A DNA stretch of 64,000 bases from Ignavibacteriales bacterium. Lineage in GTDB: Bacteria; Bacteroidota; Ignavibacteria; Tepidaquicellales; Tepidaquicellaceae. Within the stretch, counting starts at the first letter, position 1. Every line of letters starts with the position of its first letter. Position numbers and translations under genes: made by a program. The stretch lies in the NCBI GenBank assembly GCA_020635255.1, contig JACKAC010000001.1, positions 1,651,501-1,715,500 of the forward strand, given 5' to 3'. Shown here one piece after another: positions 1-8,214 of the stretch. Under the pieces are notes generated by a model. The model worked only from the letters and a program-made list of their open reading frames with translations, did not search any database and had not been told where the DNA came from.

Positions 1-138
1 AAAAATCATTTCAGAAACATTATAATATTCATATATAGATCTGTTCTTAAATTCTACAACTAGAATTTCTTCAACATAATCATATCCAATACTTCTTATT
101 GTAGATGAACGAACATCTATCATTTCAATATTATTCAT
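1..138 (-). CDS. KTSC-domain protein, partial (runs off the left edge)
   Basis: An ATG at 138 opens a frame that stays open to base 1 (46 codons), so the 3' end lies outside the window. The translation starts MNNIEMIDVRSSTIRSIGYD and contains VxSSxIxxIGYD, a LxVxF strand and a central YEY, which match the KTSC domain (a domain of about 60 residues known at the C-terminus of some lysyl-tRNA synthetases and as stand-alone bacterial proteins, with a conserved YxY). The start lies 7 bases after the stop codon of the OLD nuclease gene on the same strand, so the two are probably co-transcribed. The molecular role of stand-alone KTSC proteins is not known to me; binding of nucleic acid is only a guess. 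Confidence 0.75.
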   Translation of the reverse strand, partial: MNNIEMIDVRSSTIRSIGYDYVEEILVVEFKNRSIYEYYNVSEMIF

Positions 139-144
139 AGTGAT

Positions 145-2091
145 TTAATTTAGTGCAAATTTCAGTATTCTTTCAACTAAATCAGACAATGTCTTAGATC
201 TCACACCTTTATCCCACGCTATATCTAACATTTTTGCAATTGCCAATGGATTTTTTTTCAAATCGCCAACGTTGTCATAGAATTTAAAGGCTTCCCTCTT
301 GTATATATCAAAATTTTCCCCTAATTCAACCTGAATTGTTTTTTCTATATTTTCTTTCCAACAGACTAAATTGTCTTTATAAATGTTTTCAGTTGGCCAT
401 TCGTCTTCGTTTTCATGACCTTGTATTTTTAATATATTTTTATTGTCTTCTCTATGTTTCGCAATCTCACTTTCACTAGTCTTATCTGTATCTCCATCAA
501 ATATCACAAAACAAGGAATTTCTAGAAGACGAGCAATTATTAGTGGCTTAATCAATCTATTTTTTCCATTTGTGTAAACTATATGACACCCAAGTTCTCT
601 AAAATAATTTAATTTTTCTGTTAAAATTAAATATGATGTTAAATAAGCTAAATCCGCTTCACCTTCAACTAAAATTAATATTTTACAAAAATACATTTCA
701 TTTATTATAGGATTCAAAGACGGATACATTTTAGCAACAATCCCTGAAGATTTAACAGGTTTATCATCAATTTTAGCAAGCTCTTCAGCCAATTCTTCAT
801 ACTTTAAATATTTTATTGTTGTAAAACTTGGATCACCATTCTCTTTCACGATTCTTATCTTTTCAAAATCATCGCCGGGAATAAATAATGGACTGTGAGT
901 ACATACAAGAATTTGTGAATCCTTTTCAGCCAAATCAATTAATGTTTCCGCAAGGTATCGTATTTGTGGCGGATGTTGGTAAATTTCTGGTTCTTCTATT
1001 CCCATTATGAGAGTGGGTGAATTCTCAACATCCAAAGTCGAAATTTCTTCTAACAATGCTAGCATGTATGAACGTTGCAACCCATGCCCAAATCTTGTTA
1101 ATTCGCTTTCAAATCCTCGCTCTTTAATTTTTAAAAACGCATGTGGCTCATCAATGCTTATTGCTCTCTCCACATCACGCTTCCATTCAAGTAAAGCCTG
1201 AATATTTGGTTTGTACCATTTGGCAAGTCTTTTTTGAAGTTTTTCGGAAATGTCTTTCAACACTGCTTGATGATCATCTACCATTTTATTATACTTTTCA
1301 GTAACATCATTCATCATTTCTTTTATATTTTCATAAAAATTAACTCTTCCGCGTATTGTTCTCTCTAATAATACTCCGAGAGAAGAATATCTTGACTCTT
1401 CACTTTCTTCTATAAAATCCTTAGACGCGGGTATAAATACCCATTGAACGAAAGGTGCTAACTTACTCACCCTAGTAAAACCATAAAAATGATCTTCACT
1501 TTTTATCACTATACATTTGTCTTCCCTTTGAGATTCATATTCTTGCAAAGCATCTTTCATTCTAACTTTCGTTTTTACATTAGGAAGATCATTATATTTT
1601 TCTTTTAATTTACCATAGATATCTTTTAACTCATCGGCAGATGCATTTTCTTTAAACTTCTCAAAATATTTTCTAAAATCATTAAATCCTAAGCGATTCC
1701 CATACTGCTTTACTTCAACTTCCCCTGTTTCCTTATTGAATTTCGCCTCAGTTGTAATAATAAGTTTATCATGTCTAACATAATCTGACAGTTCTTCTTT
1801 TGCTTTATCAGACAGGTCTGTAAATGTAACAGTAATCCTAATATCGTCCTCTATATTTTTATGGTGAAAATCATCCATCGAAATGTTATTGACATCTATT
1901 TTTGTATCTTTAGAATGTCTAAAAAAGATGTTCAACGCACATAAAATAGTAGACTTTCCTGCACCATTAGCTCCAACAAAGCAATTATATTTATCAAAAA
2001 AGATTTCCTCTTCTTTAAAACAACGAAAATTCTCAATTTTTAATGATTCTACAATCATCCAATAGTTTAAAATTTTATTCAATTTACCCAT
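145..2091 (-). CDS. OLD-family ATP-dependent nuclease (AAA/ABC ATPase + TOPRIM)
   Basis: The 648-residue protein begins with an SMC/ABC-like ATPase: Walker A GANGAGKST at residues 40-48, a signature-like RFGHGLQRS at 333-341, Walker B LIMGIEEPE at 361-369 and an H-loop CTHSP at 397-401. A TOPRIM nuclease domain follows, with VEGEAD at 475-480 and DGDTD at 533-537 as the metal-binding acidic residues. This order is that of OLD (overcoming lysogenization defect) nucleases, which cut DNA and often act in phage defence, for example as GajA of Gabija. No UvrD-like helicase lies in view, so Gabija is not supported here; the partner seen is a KTSC protein. The start at 2091 has a G-rich AAAAGGGGC upstream; an alternative ATG is at 2058. 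The gene is clearly more AT-rich than the paa genes nearby, which suggests acquisition. Confidence 0.88.
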   Translation of the reverse strand: MGKLNKILNYWMIVESLKIENFRCFKEEEIFFDKYNCFVGANGAGKSTILCALNIFFRHSKDTKIDVNNISMDDFHHKNIEDDIRITVTFTDLSDKAKEELSDYVRHDKLIITTEAKFNKETGEVEVKQYGNRLGFNDFRKYFEKFKENASADELKDIYGKLKEKYNDLPNVKTKVRMKDALQEYESQREDKCIVIKSEDHFYGFTRVSKLAPFVQWVFIPASKDFIEESEESRYSSLGVLLERTIRGRVNFYENIKEMMNDVTEKYNKMVDDHQAVLKDISEKLQKRLAKWYKPNIQALLEWKRDVERAISIDEPHAFLKIKERGFESELTRFGHGLQRSYMLALLEEISTLDVENSPTLIMGIEEPEIYQHPPQIRYLAETLIDLAEKDSQILVCTHSPLFIPGDDFEKIRIVKENGDPSFTTIKYLKYEELAEELAKIDDKPVKSSGIVAKMYPSLNPIINEMYFCKILILVEGEADLAYLTSYLILTEKLNYFRELGCHIVYTNGKNRLIKPLIIARLLEIPCFVIFDGDTDKTSESEIAKHREDNKNILKIQGHENEDEWPTENIYKDNLVCWKENIEKTIQVELGENFDIYKREAFKFYDNVGDLKKNPLAIAKMLDIAWDKGVRSKTLSDLVERILKFALN

Positions 2092-2330
2092 TTTTGCCCC
2101 TTTTGTCCAAAGAATAATTTTTTTGAAAGTAGCGTAAAAATGAGTGCTGGAATTGAGGTTTTCTTAGTTTTTAAGCTGAATAGGGTATTTTCGGAGCAGA
2201 ATTGAGGTAATTTTGTTGGATATAATCACAACTTTTTCCTGCTTTCGTGGGAATGACAAATGGGATGAGAACCGCCGTGCACACAGTCCGGCTCATTAGT
2301 ACTTTTAAAATTAGGAGAGGGGCAGTACTT
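2092..2330. other. Gene-free spacer with one dispersed-repeat copy
   Basis: No supported gene. Around 2236-2259 lies a copy of the short palindromic repeat also found at 5904-5940 and 48118-48147 (core GCTTTCGTGGGAATGAC). Just after it, near 2266-2292, a short stretch resembles the tail of a group II intron, but this is too short to call. Confidence 0.5.
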
Positions 2331-2711
2331 TTATTGCTTTTCGTCCAGGATCGCCTTGTATGCATTCGTTTCGAAGCCGTTCCAGGCACCCGTCGAAGCA
2401 TCAACAATTATTCCAATAAGACCGGCGAGTATATCGAGTATCAACCAACCGGCGCCAAGTGAATACTGCAATACAAATAACTTCGTTTCAAATCCGTCCT
2501 TCCTGAATTCAATGTTATACTCTTTACCTTTCTTGAGATTCAAAGTGAGTGGTGTCTTACCTCTGTTTTGCCCGTTAACATAGACATTTGCTCCAGGAGG
2601 TTCGCTGGATAAGTCAACATCTTCCTTAGTTCCCTCAAAAATAGTCGCGCAACCGGCGAACATGTAGGAACTAACGGTAACTAATAAGATTAATGTGATG
2701 AGTTGTTTCAT
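2331..2711 (-). CDS. PEGA-domain lipoprotein
   Basis: A 126-residue exported lipoprotein. Residues 1-20 form a signal peptide and the lipobox FAGC places the lipidated cysteine at 21. Residues about 35-77 hold a PEGA domain, with the hallmark sequence SSEPPGANVYVNGQNRGKTP, a small beta-fold that often anchors surface proteins to cell envelope polymers. A glycine-rich hydrophobic stretch follows (about 83-108), which could be a membrane hairpin. It stands alone between the OLD nuclease and the paa operon, with no co-directional neighbour close enough to imply an operon. Function beyond an envelope role cannot be read from the sequence. Confidence 0.8.
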   Translation of the reverse strand: MKQLITLILLVTVSSYMFAGCATIFEGTKEDVDLSSEPPGANVYVNGQNRGKTPLTLNLKKGKEYNIEFRKDGFETKLFVLQYSLGAGWLILDILAGLIGIIVDASTGAWNGFETNAYKAILDEKQ

Positions 2712-2957
2712 AATACTATTATTAATTTAATGGGGGAGATATACCCCTCTCCTATTTGCTAAAAAGGTGTTTGCGCTTCCTGAATAATAATAGTATCTAA
2801 AATGAGCAGGCTGTGATAGTGTAGCTATATGTACATGAGTAAGATAGCCAGACTTAGAAAAAAAATCAATCTTTAAAGGAAAAGAGAGGTCATAATAATT
2901 TGTTACTTACAGCACAAAATCGCAGGAAAAGATATTTTTTTAAAGAATGGAAATTAT

Positions 2958-3461
2958 TCAGACAGGTTTGAACTGCTCGAAAGCCTGCTTGCAGTGATTG
3001 CAGTAGTGTATGGCACGGCAAAGTGTTGGACCGAAGGAGTTGCGGAGTTCGGTGTCCTTGCTTCCGCAGAAGGGGCATTCGGCGTCCTTTAGTATGTCTA
3101 TCTGGACGAGCTGTTCCCCCAGCACGTGGGGCGGGGCGAAGCCGGACTCTTTTAGTATGCGCCTGCCCTCATCGGTGATCATATCCGTAGACCACCTTGT
3201 ATCGAAGGAGACATTGACTTCAGCGGAATCTATCTCCGGCATGGCTTCGAGGCGCGTTTTGATGTCGTCTTTCATTACGTTGAGCGCGGGACATCCCGCG
3301 AAGGTCGGCGTCATTTGAACCCTTACGTTGGTAACTCCTACTGTGTTGTCCGATAGAATTTCGACTCCGGTTATCACACCGAGGTCTACTACGGAGAGCT
3401 TTGGTATCTCCGGGTCTTTTACATCGTGCAGGGCTGTCAGTATTTTTTCTTTCGTAAGCAT
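2958..3461 (-). CDS. paaD: Phenylacetyl-CoA 1,2-epoxidase maturation subunit PaaD
   Basis: 167 residues. The N-terminal part is a DUF59/MIP18-type iron-sulfur assembly domain (LHDVKDPEIP near residue 11, then TFAGCPAL). The C-terminal part is a zinc-ribbon-like segment with CPFCG and CNHC cysteine pairs, as in PaaD of the phenylacetate pathway. PaaD helps assemble the iron-sulfur or di-iron centres of the epoxidase complex rather than catalysing. It is the last gene of the paaABCD set; the gap to paaC is 75 bases. No paaE reductase follows, so the electron donor must be coded elsewhere or be a different protein. Confidence 0.93.
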   Translation of the reverse strand: MLTKEKILTALHDVKDPEIPKLSVVDLGVITGVEILSDNTVGVTNVRVQMTPTFAGCPALNVMKDDIKTRLEAMPEIDSAEVNVSFDTRWSTDMITDEGRRILKESGFAPPHVLGEQLVQIDILKDAECPFCGSKDTELRNSFGPTLCRAIHYCNHCKQAFEQFKPV

Positions 3462-3536
3462 TCTTTAAAGTCAAGGGTCAAATGTCAGAGGTCAGAGGCA
3501 AAGAATTCTCACGTTTCACCTCTCACTTTTCACCTG

Positions 3537-4334
3537 CTACCACTCGGCAGACGGGTCGATGCGGTAAACTTCCGTCATCTCGTCGAGGAGCGGTTTGAGA
3601 TATTCCGTGTGGAAACCTTTTCTTCCGCCGTAATGGGGATCGATGGTGTTCACGTCCGGCATATTCAGATCTGCTTCCGCGAAGACGGGCTTTATCTGTT
3701 CCAGCCACACCTCGCGGAGTTTGGCTTCACCGGGAAAAATGCCGGCTTCGATAAGCGTGTCCTCATATTCCGAGGGCTCGAAAATGCCGAGAGCGAGAGG
3801 CATACATTCGTCGAGCGCAGACTGCATTCGCGCGCGGGATTCCTCACTTCCGTGACCGAGCTGTTTTATCCAGGTGTGGGCGTGCATAATGTGATAGCGG
3901 ATCTCCCCGCGGAACTTCCTCGCCAGCTGAGCGAGCGGTTCGAAAGCGGAGTTCATCAGCATCTCCATACGTATGGCTTCAGCGTAATCGAAAAGGAAGT
4001 GGCGCATCAGGCTAAAATCGTATTCGCCGATGGGATATTCGACGAGGTGACAGCATTTGTATAAGTTCTCAATATTTTCGCTTACGCCTGCTCCCCTGTT
4101 GAAAGCGAGCGTGTCGGGATCGGCTTCACCCATGTCGTGCAATATGGTATAGTAAGCCTGCGCGTAGCCGAGCTTATCCTGCGCCATGGAGGAGAAGGCG
4201 ATGTCTTCCTCGAGAATGGGACCGAGCCCCGTCCATTCGGAATTGCGGTGACCGAGAATGAGGTCATCGTCCGCTATCCTGTAGATGAGGTCTTTTACGG
4301 CTGTCTTTTCTATTTCGGAAAATTCTTTATTCAC
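3537..4334 (-). CDS. paaC: Phenylacetyl-CoA 1,2-epoxidase structural subunit PaaC
   Basis: 265 residues, close to the usual length of PaaC, the non-catalytic ferritin-like partner that forms a heterodimer core with PaaA. Recognisable features are the LGHRNSEWTGLGPILEEDIA opening region and the helix EIRYHIMHAHTWIKQLG. The start is a GTG at 4334 which overlaps the paaB stop codon by 8 bases (GTGAATAA), so translation is probably coupled. It works with PaaA, PaaB and PaaD in ring epoxidation of phenylacetyl-CoA in the cytoplasm. A long open frame exists on the opposite strand but is a codon-bias shadow. Confidence 0.95.
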   Translation of the reverse strand: MNKEFSEIEKTAVKDLIYRIADDDLILGHRNSEWTGLGPILEEDIAFSSMAQDKLGYAQAYYTILHDMGEADPDTLAFNRGAGVSENIENLYKCCHLVEYPIGEYDFSLMRHFLFDYAEAIRMEMLMNSAFEPLAQLARKFRGEIRYHIMHAHTWIKQLGHGSEESRARMQSALDECMPLALGIFEPSEYEDTLIEAGIFPGEAKLREVWLEQIKPVFAEADLNMPDVNTIDPHYGGRKGFHTEYLKPLLDEMTEVYRIDPSAEW

Positions 4335-4704
4335 TTTTGTTCTTCTTCTTAAAAGCGTTTATCCTTTCCATAACTTTGAACCCGCCGGCTTCACGGTAGA
4401 GCTTTTCGTCGTTGCGGAGGAATAGTTCGGCGTCGTTTTCAGCAGTTACGATGACGGCTGTCTTCGCTACCCACAGCGACGTGACTTTGCTCCTGCGCCC
4501 GAACTGCTCTTTGGCTAGTATGTACGCCATCTCGCCGTTAGGGGCATGTACTGAACCCACGTGAGTGTGATGCGCGCCGGATTTTGCCTGCGTGAAGACT
4601 TCATAAGTCTGCCATTGATCCATGGCGGACTTATCGCTTGTAAGCTCCTGGTTTTCGGGAATACCGAGACGTGTGACCCTGGGGTCTAGTGATCTTATGG
4701 ACAT
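4327..4704 (-). CDS. paaB: Phenylacetyl-CoA 1,2-epoxidase small subunit PaaB
   Basis: 125 residues. The core QTYEVFTQAKSGAHHTHVGS followed by LAKEQFGRR is diagnostic of PaaB, a small subunit that bridges PaaAC dimers into the full epoxidase. The N-terminal 28 residues before the core are a little longer than in the enterobacterial protein. It lies 16 bases after the paaA stop and overlaps paaC by 8 bases, giving the order A-B-C-D on the minus strand, which is the standard order in phenylacetate operons. Confidence 0.95.
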   Translation of the reverse strand: MSIRSLDPRVTRLGIPENQELTSDKSAMDQWQTYEVFTQAKSGAHHTHVGSVHAPNGEMAYILAKEQFGRRSKVTSLWVAKTAVIVTAENDAELFLRNDEKLYREAGGFKVMERINAFKKKNKSE

Positions 4705-4720
4705 TACGGATGCTAATAAA

Positions 4721-5707
4721 TTATGATAAAGGAACCATATACTTCTCGTCCTGTCTAGCTAATGCTTTGCGTACCCATTCGCCCTTTTCTTCAGCCATCT
4801 TTCTCACGGCAAGACGCTCTTTATTACAGGGACCGTCGCCGTTAATTACTCGTTTAAATTCATCCCAGTCGGGTTCGGTGTACTCCCACTCACCAGTCTC
4901 TTCGTTCTTTTTCAGCTTTGGATCGGGAATAGTAAGACCGAGGTCCCATATCTTCGGCACGTACATGTCGAGGAATTTCTGCCTCATCGCATCGTTGGAA
5001 GCCATCTTCACTTTCCAGCGCATGAGTGTTTCGGTATGCACGGATATCTTATCGGATGGTCCGAAGAAGTGCATTATCGGAGGCCACCAGCGGTTAAGCG
5101 CTTCCTGCACCATTTCTCTTTGCTTTGGCGTACCCGTCGCGAGAAATACAACATTGTCGTGCCCGTATTTTAGATGAAACGATTCTTCCTGACAGATGCG
5201 TTCCAAAGCACGGCAATAAGGCGCATACGAGCCCTTGGAATTCGCAACCTGGTTAATTATCGCGCCGGCATCGATGAGCCACGCAATGACAGCGGTATCA
5301 GCCCACGTCACAGCGGGATAGTTAAACACGTTTGAGTATTTTGATTTGCCGGAGATGAGATCGTCTATCATCTGCTCGCGTGGTTTTCCGAGAGTCTCTG
5401 CTGCGCTGTACAATAATTGTCCGTGGCCGACTTCATCCTGCACTTTTGCCATGAGCGCGAGTTTACGGCGGAAACCGGGAGCGCGAGTTATCCATGTGCC
5501 TTCCGGGAGCGCGCCGATTATTTCGGAATGCGCGTGCTGTTCTATCATGCGAATCAACTGCTTGCGGTATTCATGAGGCATCCAATCCGTGGGTTCGATC
5601 TTCTCGCCCGCAGCGATCTTCGCCTCAAACTCCTCGAGCTTTTTCGGGTCATCTACATTACCCTCGCCGTTGCCGGAGGGTTCGAATATATAGCCGCCAC
5701 CATACAT
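4721..5707 (-). CDS. paaA: Phenylacetyl-CoA 1,2-epoxidase catalytic subunit PaaA
   Basis: 328 residues, the catalytic di-iron subunit that, with O2 and electrons from a reductase, turns phenylacetyl-CoA into its 1,2-epoxide. Ferritin-like metal ligand motifs are visible: AHSEIIG near residue 60, DEVGHGQ at 91-97 and [10 protein letters not shown] at 174-183. It is the first gene of the paaABCD operon. Presence of the operon implies aerobic or microaerobic breakdown of aromatic compounds, but paaE, paaG, paaZ, paaJ and paaK are not in the window, so the remainder of the pathway is unseen. Confidence 0.96.
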   Translation of the reverse strand: MYGGGYIFEPSGNGEGNVDDPKKLEEFEAKIAAGEKIEPTDWMPHEYRKQLIRMIEQHAHSEIIGALPEGTWITRAPGFRRKLALMAKVQDEVGHGQLLYSAAETLGKPREQMIDDLISGKSKYSNVFNYPAVTWADTAVIAWLIDAGAIINQVANSKGSYAPYCRALERICQEESFHLKYGHDNVVFLATGTPKQREMVQEALNRWWPPIMHFFGPSDKISVHTETLMRWKVKMASNDAMRQKFLDMYVPKIWDLGLTIPDPKLKKNEETGEWEYTEPDWDEFKRVINGDGPCNKERLAVRKMAEEKGEWVRKALARQDEKYMVPLS

Positions 5708-5903
5708 AATTTATTGTTTTTAGTTTATCTTATCTCTTTAATAATTAAAACCAGCTTCTCTCTATAATAATTCATTCTAATCTTATAAGAAATGCTAAAT
5801 GCAGTAAATGGAGTTTTTTTTGAGTTATTAAAGTTTTTGGAGGAGTGCCGCACATAAAAATAAATTAGAATTATCATAAAATAACGCTTTAAGGGATATA
5901 CTC

Positions 5904-5940
5904 TAGATTCCCGCTTCCGCAGGGAATGACAAAAAAAGTT
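5904..5940. repeat. Dispersed short palindromic repeat
   Basis: GATTCCCGCTTCCGCAGGGA followed by ATGACAAAA. The two arms TTCCC/GGGAA pair around GCTTCCGC. Near-identical copies lie at 48118-48147 and, without the left flank, at 2236-2259. It sits between paaA and the tonB-like gene. Confidence 0.75.
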
Positions 5941-6011
5941 GTGGAACAAACCAAAGTGTATCATGTTTAAAAACTAAAAGGTCAAAAACCTAACAAGAAA
6001 GGAGACCGAAA

Positions 6012-6836
6012 ATGAAACAACTAAAACAAAAGAGAGAAGAACAAAAAAAGTTCTTCGAGTACAAGGGCGCAGAATTGAAGAACTTTTATAAGAAGTACGC
6101 AATGCGGGCGCTTATATTTTCGGTCGCATTTCACTTCGCTGTAGTAGGAGCTTGGTTTATGTCGTCAGTAATGAATGACGCAAACGCCGATAAAAAGGAT
6201 GAGATAAAAGAAAGGATAATCATTCTTAATGAGGTACCGATGATCAATGAGCAGAAAGAAGTTCAGGAACCGGTAGCTATCGAGAAACCTAAAGTAACAG
6301 TGAAAAAGGATCTCGAATCACTGACACCTGTTCCGACAAGAAAAGTAGATTCTGAAAAATTGACAACGAAGTCACAGGACCAGCTGGATCAGGTAAAGGG
6401 ATTGGTATCAAGTAACGGTGATGATAACGGAAGTACAAACATCACTGACGCAACGATAAAGATCGATAATACGAAGATAGATGCAAATATCAAAAAGGAT
6501 CCGCCAAAAGTCGAACCTGAAAAGAACTTCCAGCCGTTTGAGGTTGAGAAAGCGCCTGTACCGGTAAATCTGAGCAGTGTAAAAAGCTCACTGCGCTATC
6601 CGCAAAGCGCGATAGACCAGGGAATCGAAGGTAAGATGGTTGCGAAGATACTCATCGGGAAAAACGGTGAAGTAATTAAAGTAGGAAGTATATCAGGACC
6701 GGACATATTTAAAGATGAGATCAGGGAAAAGGTAGATGACCTGGTGTTTACACCTGCGATGATGAATGGACAAACAGTAAAATGCTGGGTAACGGTTCCG
6801 TTTAACTTTAAACTAAAAAGCGGATTTAATCACTAA
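6012..6836 (+). CDS. TonB-family energy transducer
   Basis: 274 residues. A charged cytoplasmic N-terminus of about 30 residues is followed by one membrane helix (about 31-53), a long lysine/proline/glutamate-rich periplasmic linker and a C-terminal TonB fold from about residue 190 (LRYPQSAIDQGIEGKMVAKI ... CWVTVPFNFKL). TonB proteins pass energy from the inner membrane ExbBD motor to outer membrane receptors. No exbB or exbD is next to it. A good ribosome site (AAAGGAG, about 8 bases before the ATG) supports the start, and a strong terminator follows at 6893-6920. Confidence 0.88.
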   Translation: MKQLKQKREEQKKFFEYKGAELKNFYKKYAMRALIFSVAFHFAVVGAWFMSSVMNDANADKKDEIKERIIILNEVPMINEQKEVQEPVAIEKPKVTVKKDLESLTPVPTRKVDSEKLTTKSQDQLDQVKGLVSSNGDDNGSTNITDATIKIDNTKIDANIKKDPPKVEPEKNFQPFEVEKAPVPVNLSSVKSSLRYPQSAIDQGIEGKMVAKILIGKNGEVIKVGSISGPDIFKDEIREKVDDLVFTPAMMNGQTVKCWVTVPFNFKLKSGFNH

Positions 6837-6892
6837 ATAAGAGTTTGACATACGATGAACAGGAATAGAGTAACTTACTCCTTTATTTAAAC

Positions 6893-6921
6893 AAAACCCC
6901 GCAGTAGAGTGCGGGGTTTTT
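6893..6921 (+). terminator. Intrinsic terminator of the tonB-like gene
   Basis: A perfect 10-bp stem (AAAACCCCGC with GCGGGGTTTT), an 8-base loop and a T-run. Confidence 0.9.
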
Positions 6922-6972
6922 AAATATATGAAACAATTAGTTCGTAAAAACGTTTAATTAAGAGCGACAAAC

Positions 6973-6999
6973 AAAAGAGTCATTTAAGCGGCTCTTTAA
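6973..6999. terminator. Weak hairpin between convergent genes
   Basis: AAGAGTC pairs with GGCTCTT (one G-T pair), followed by TTTAAAT. Probably part of a run of three hairpins that separates the convergent tonB-like gene and the gene ending at 7039. Confidence 0.5.
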
Positions 7000-7010
7000 A
7001 TTAGGAGAAC

Positions 7011-7038
7011 CCTGCTGACTTCACAGCGGGGTTTTGTT
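7011..7038. terminator. Intrinsic terminator between convergent genes
   Basis: A 10-bp stem (AACCCTGCTG with CAGCGGGGTT, one G-T pair) around ACTTCA, then TTGTTTT. It abuts the stop codon of the minus-strand gene at 7039 and may serve either strand. Confidence 0.65.
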
Positions 7039-7698
7039 TTACGGGGAAACATCGAACATCGAAAAGACTCTTCCTTCTTTAAAAAGAAAGTCGAGCATAG
7101 AGGCAAGCACAACTGCATTCCATATGTTGAGAAGACTAATCGTACATTTTCTCTTCTCATCATTCTTCGACCAGAGGTGGATCTCACCATTTACATAACT
7201 CTTTACACAGTCCTTCCATTCCACAAAAGTTTCCTTCTTTTTAAACCATTTGTAAGTGGTAAGCTTCATTCCTGTCCGGGAAACCTCGCACCCTCCGGCT
7301 GTAAAATTCTTTCCGTTACGGATCTCGCTAATAGTGCGGTTCACCATTCCGCTAAGGATATTCACCCAAACCCCGGAAAGGATGGCATTATAGTGATCGT
7401 CGAGTGACTTATTGGTTTTCATAATGCTGGCTGAACCGAAGAAGATCTTTATCACTTTTTTATCCTGCGAACGGAATACTATCTCATACGTCTTACCCGC
7501 CTTGATGCCGTTAACGACTTGCTGTATGGAGCCATAGCGAATGTCACTTATACGGCTTATAAGCATAGAGTCACCGGCAAATTCGAGACGTTCCGGTGAG
7601 ATAACAAGCTTCTTCACCCTTCGGTCAATGAAGTTGCGTTTTATATCAAAGGTAAACGTTCTGGGTTCAACATCGTGTTGAGGTGCGTGTGTAGTCAT
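7039..7698 (-). CDS. Hypothetical protein, soluble, possible PH-like fold
   Basis: 219 residues, no signal peptide and no membrane segment. The pattern of alternating strands in residues about 15-90 (FTFDIKRNF, KLVISPERLEF, YEIVFRS, KVIKIFFGS) and a repeat of this kind of pattern near 125-190 (GCEVSRTGMKL, ETFVEWKDC) resemble bacterial pleckstrin-homology-like domains, but this is inference from strand pattern only. I do not recognise the family. It is transcribed towards the tonB-like gene, separated by three hairpins, and has no co-directional partner within 120 bases. Confidence 0.65.
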   Translation of the reverse strand: MTTHAPQHDVEPRTFTFDIKRNFIDRRVKKLVISPERLEFAGDSMLISRISDIRYGSIQQVVNGIKAGKTYEIVFRSQDKKVIKIFFGSASIMKTNKSLDDHYNAILSGVWVNILSGMVNRTISEIRNGKNFTAGGCEVSRTGMKLTTYKWFKKKETFVEWKDCVKSYVNGEIHLWSKNDEKRKCTISLLNIWNAVVLASMLDFLFKEGRVFSMFDVSP

Positions 7699-7783
7699 AT
7701 TATAAAAACTCCTTCAGAAAGATTTTGTTCCTATAAAATTCTTTGGGATTCTTCATTTACTCTGAATTGCAAAAAAAGTTGTT

Positions 7784-7828
7784 TGTCATTCTGAGGAGTC
7801 CCGATTTATCGGGATGACGAAGAATCTC
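7784..7828. repeat. Dispersed repeat, left copy flanking the GIY-YIG gene
   Basis: Reads TGTCATTCTGAGGAG, then a CCCGATTTATCGGG palindrome, then ACGAAGAATCTC. Its ends are the reverse complement of the units at 8131-8159 and 8177-8204, so the GIY-YIG gene is bracketed by inverted copies. The repeat reaches the stop codon of that gene. A degenerate direct-orientation copy lies just before it, near 7746-7770. Confidence 0.8.
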
Positions 7829-8118
7829 TAAAACCATCCATTTGATAAATCTTCCCAGCTCTTGTTTGTCTCTTCTATCAAAGCAATTTTTTTACTTCTT
7901 AGCCAGCCTTTTATTTGCTTTTCCCGTTGTATAGCAAGTCTTATATCGGTTGTTTCATCATAATAAACTAATTTTGTCACATTATACTTTTTTGTAAAAC
8001 CCTCGATAAGTTTGTTCTTGTGTTCATATACTCTTCGAAGCAAATCTTTGGTTGCTCCGGTATATAAGACGGTATTTGTTTTATTTGTCATTATGTATAC
8101 ATAGTATCTTTTTCGCAT
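7828..8118 (-). CDS. Small GIY-YIG nuclease-domain protein (YhbQ/UvrC-N type)
   Basis: 96 residues, the usual size of stand-alone GIY-YIG proteins. The two defining strands appear as YYVYI at about 5-9 and VLYTGATKDLLRRVYEHK at 17-34 with the conserved arginine; the later ...AIQREKQIKGWLRSKKIALI stretch is typical of the YhbQ-like branch that binds and nicks DNA. The gene sits alone between inverted copies of the dispersed repeat (7784-7828, and 8131-8159 plus 8177-8204), with its stop codon inside the left copy. The repeat arrangement suggests a linked, possibly mobile, unit. Confidence 0.9.
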   Translation of the reverse strand: MRKRYYVYIMTNKTNTVLYTGATKDLLRRVYEHKNKLIEGFTKKYNVTKLVYYDETTDIRLAIQREKQIKGWLRSKKIALIEETNKSWEDLSNGWF

Positions 8119-8130
8119 TAGGATTTCTTA

Positions 8131-8204
8131 AGAGATTCTTCGTTTCACTCAGAATGACATGCTGCAATTTAAAAACGAGATTCTTCGCTACGCTCAGAAT
8201 GACA
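8131..8204. repeat. Two direct copies of the dispersed repeat, right of the GIY-YIG gene
   Basis: Units 8131-8159 and 8177-8204 share GAGATTCTTCG and CTCAGAATGACA, differing only in the middle (TTTCA versus CTACG). They are in inverted orientation to the copy at 7784-7828. Such TCATTCTGAG-type repeats are common in Bacteroidota-like genomes. Confidence 0.85.
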
Positions 8205-8214
8205 AGATAATAGG

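Noticed and set aside
1..2091. Gabija defence system
   Set aside because: The OLD nuclease is present, but no UvrD-like GajB is adjacent on the visible side; the visible downstream gene is KTSC.
2260..2297. Short stretch resembling the 3' end of a group II intron
   Set aside because: Only about 30 bases fit, domain V cannot be folded fully, and no reverse transcriptase gene is present.
3426..4064. 212-codon open frame on the plus strand
   Set aside because: It lies fully antisense to paaC/paaD, which have clear family motifs; a codon-bias shadow.
5725..5964. 79-codon minus-strand frame upstream of paaA
   Set aside because: It runs through the dispersed repeat at 5904-5940 and AT-rich spacer; no coding signal.
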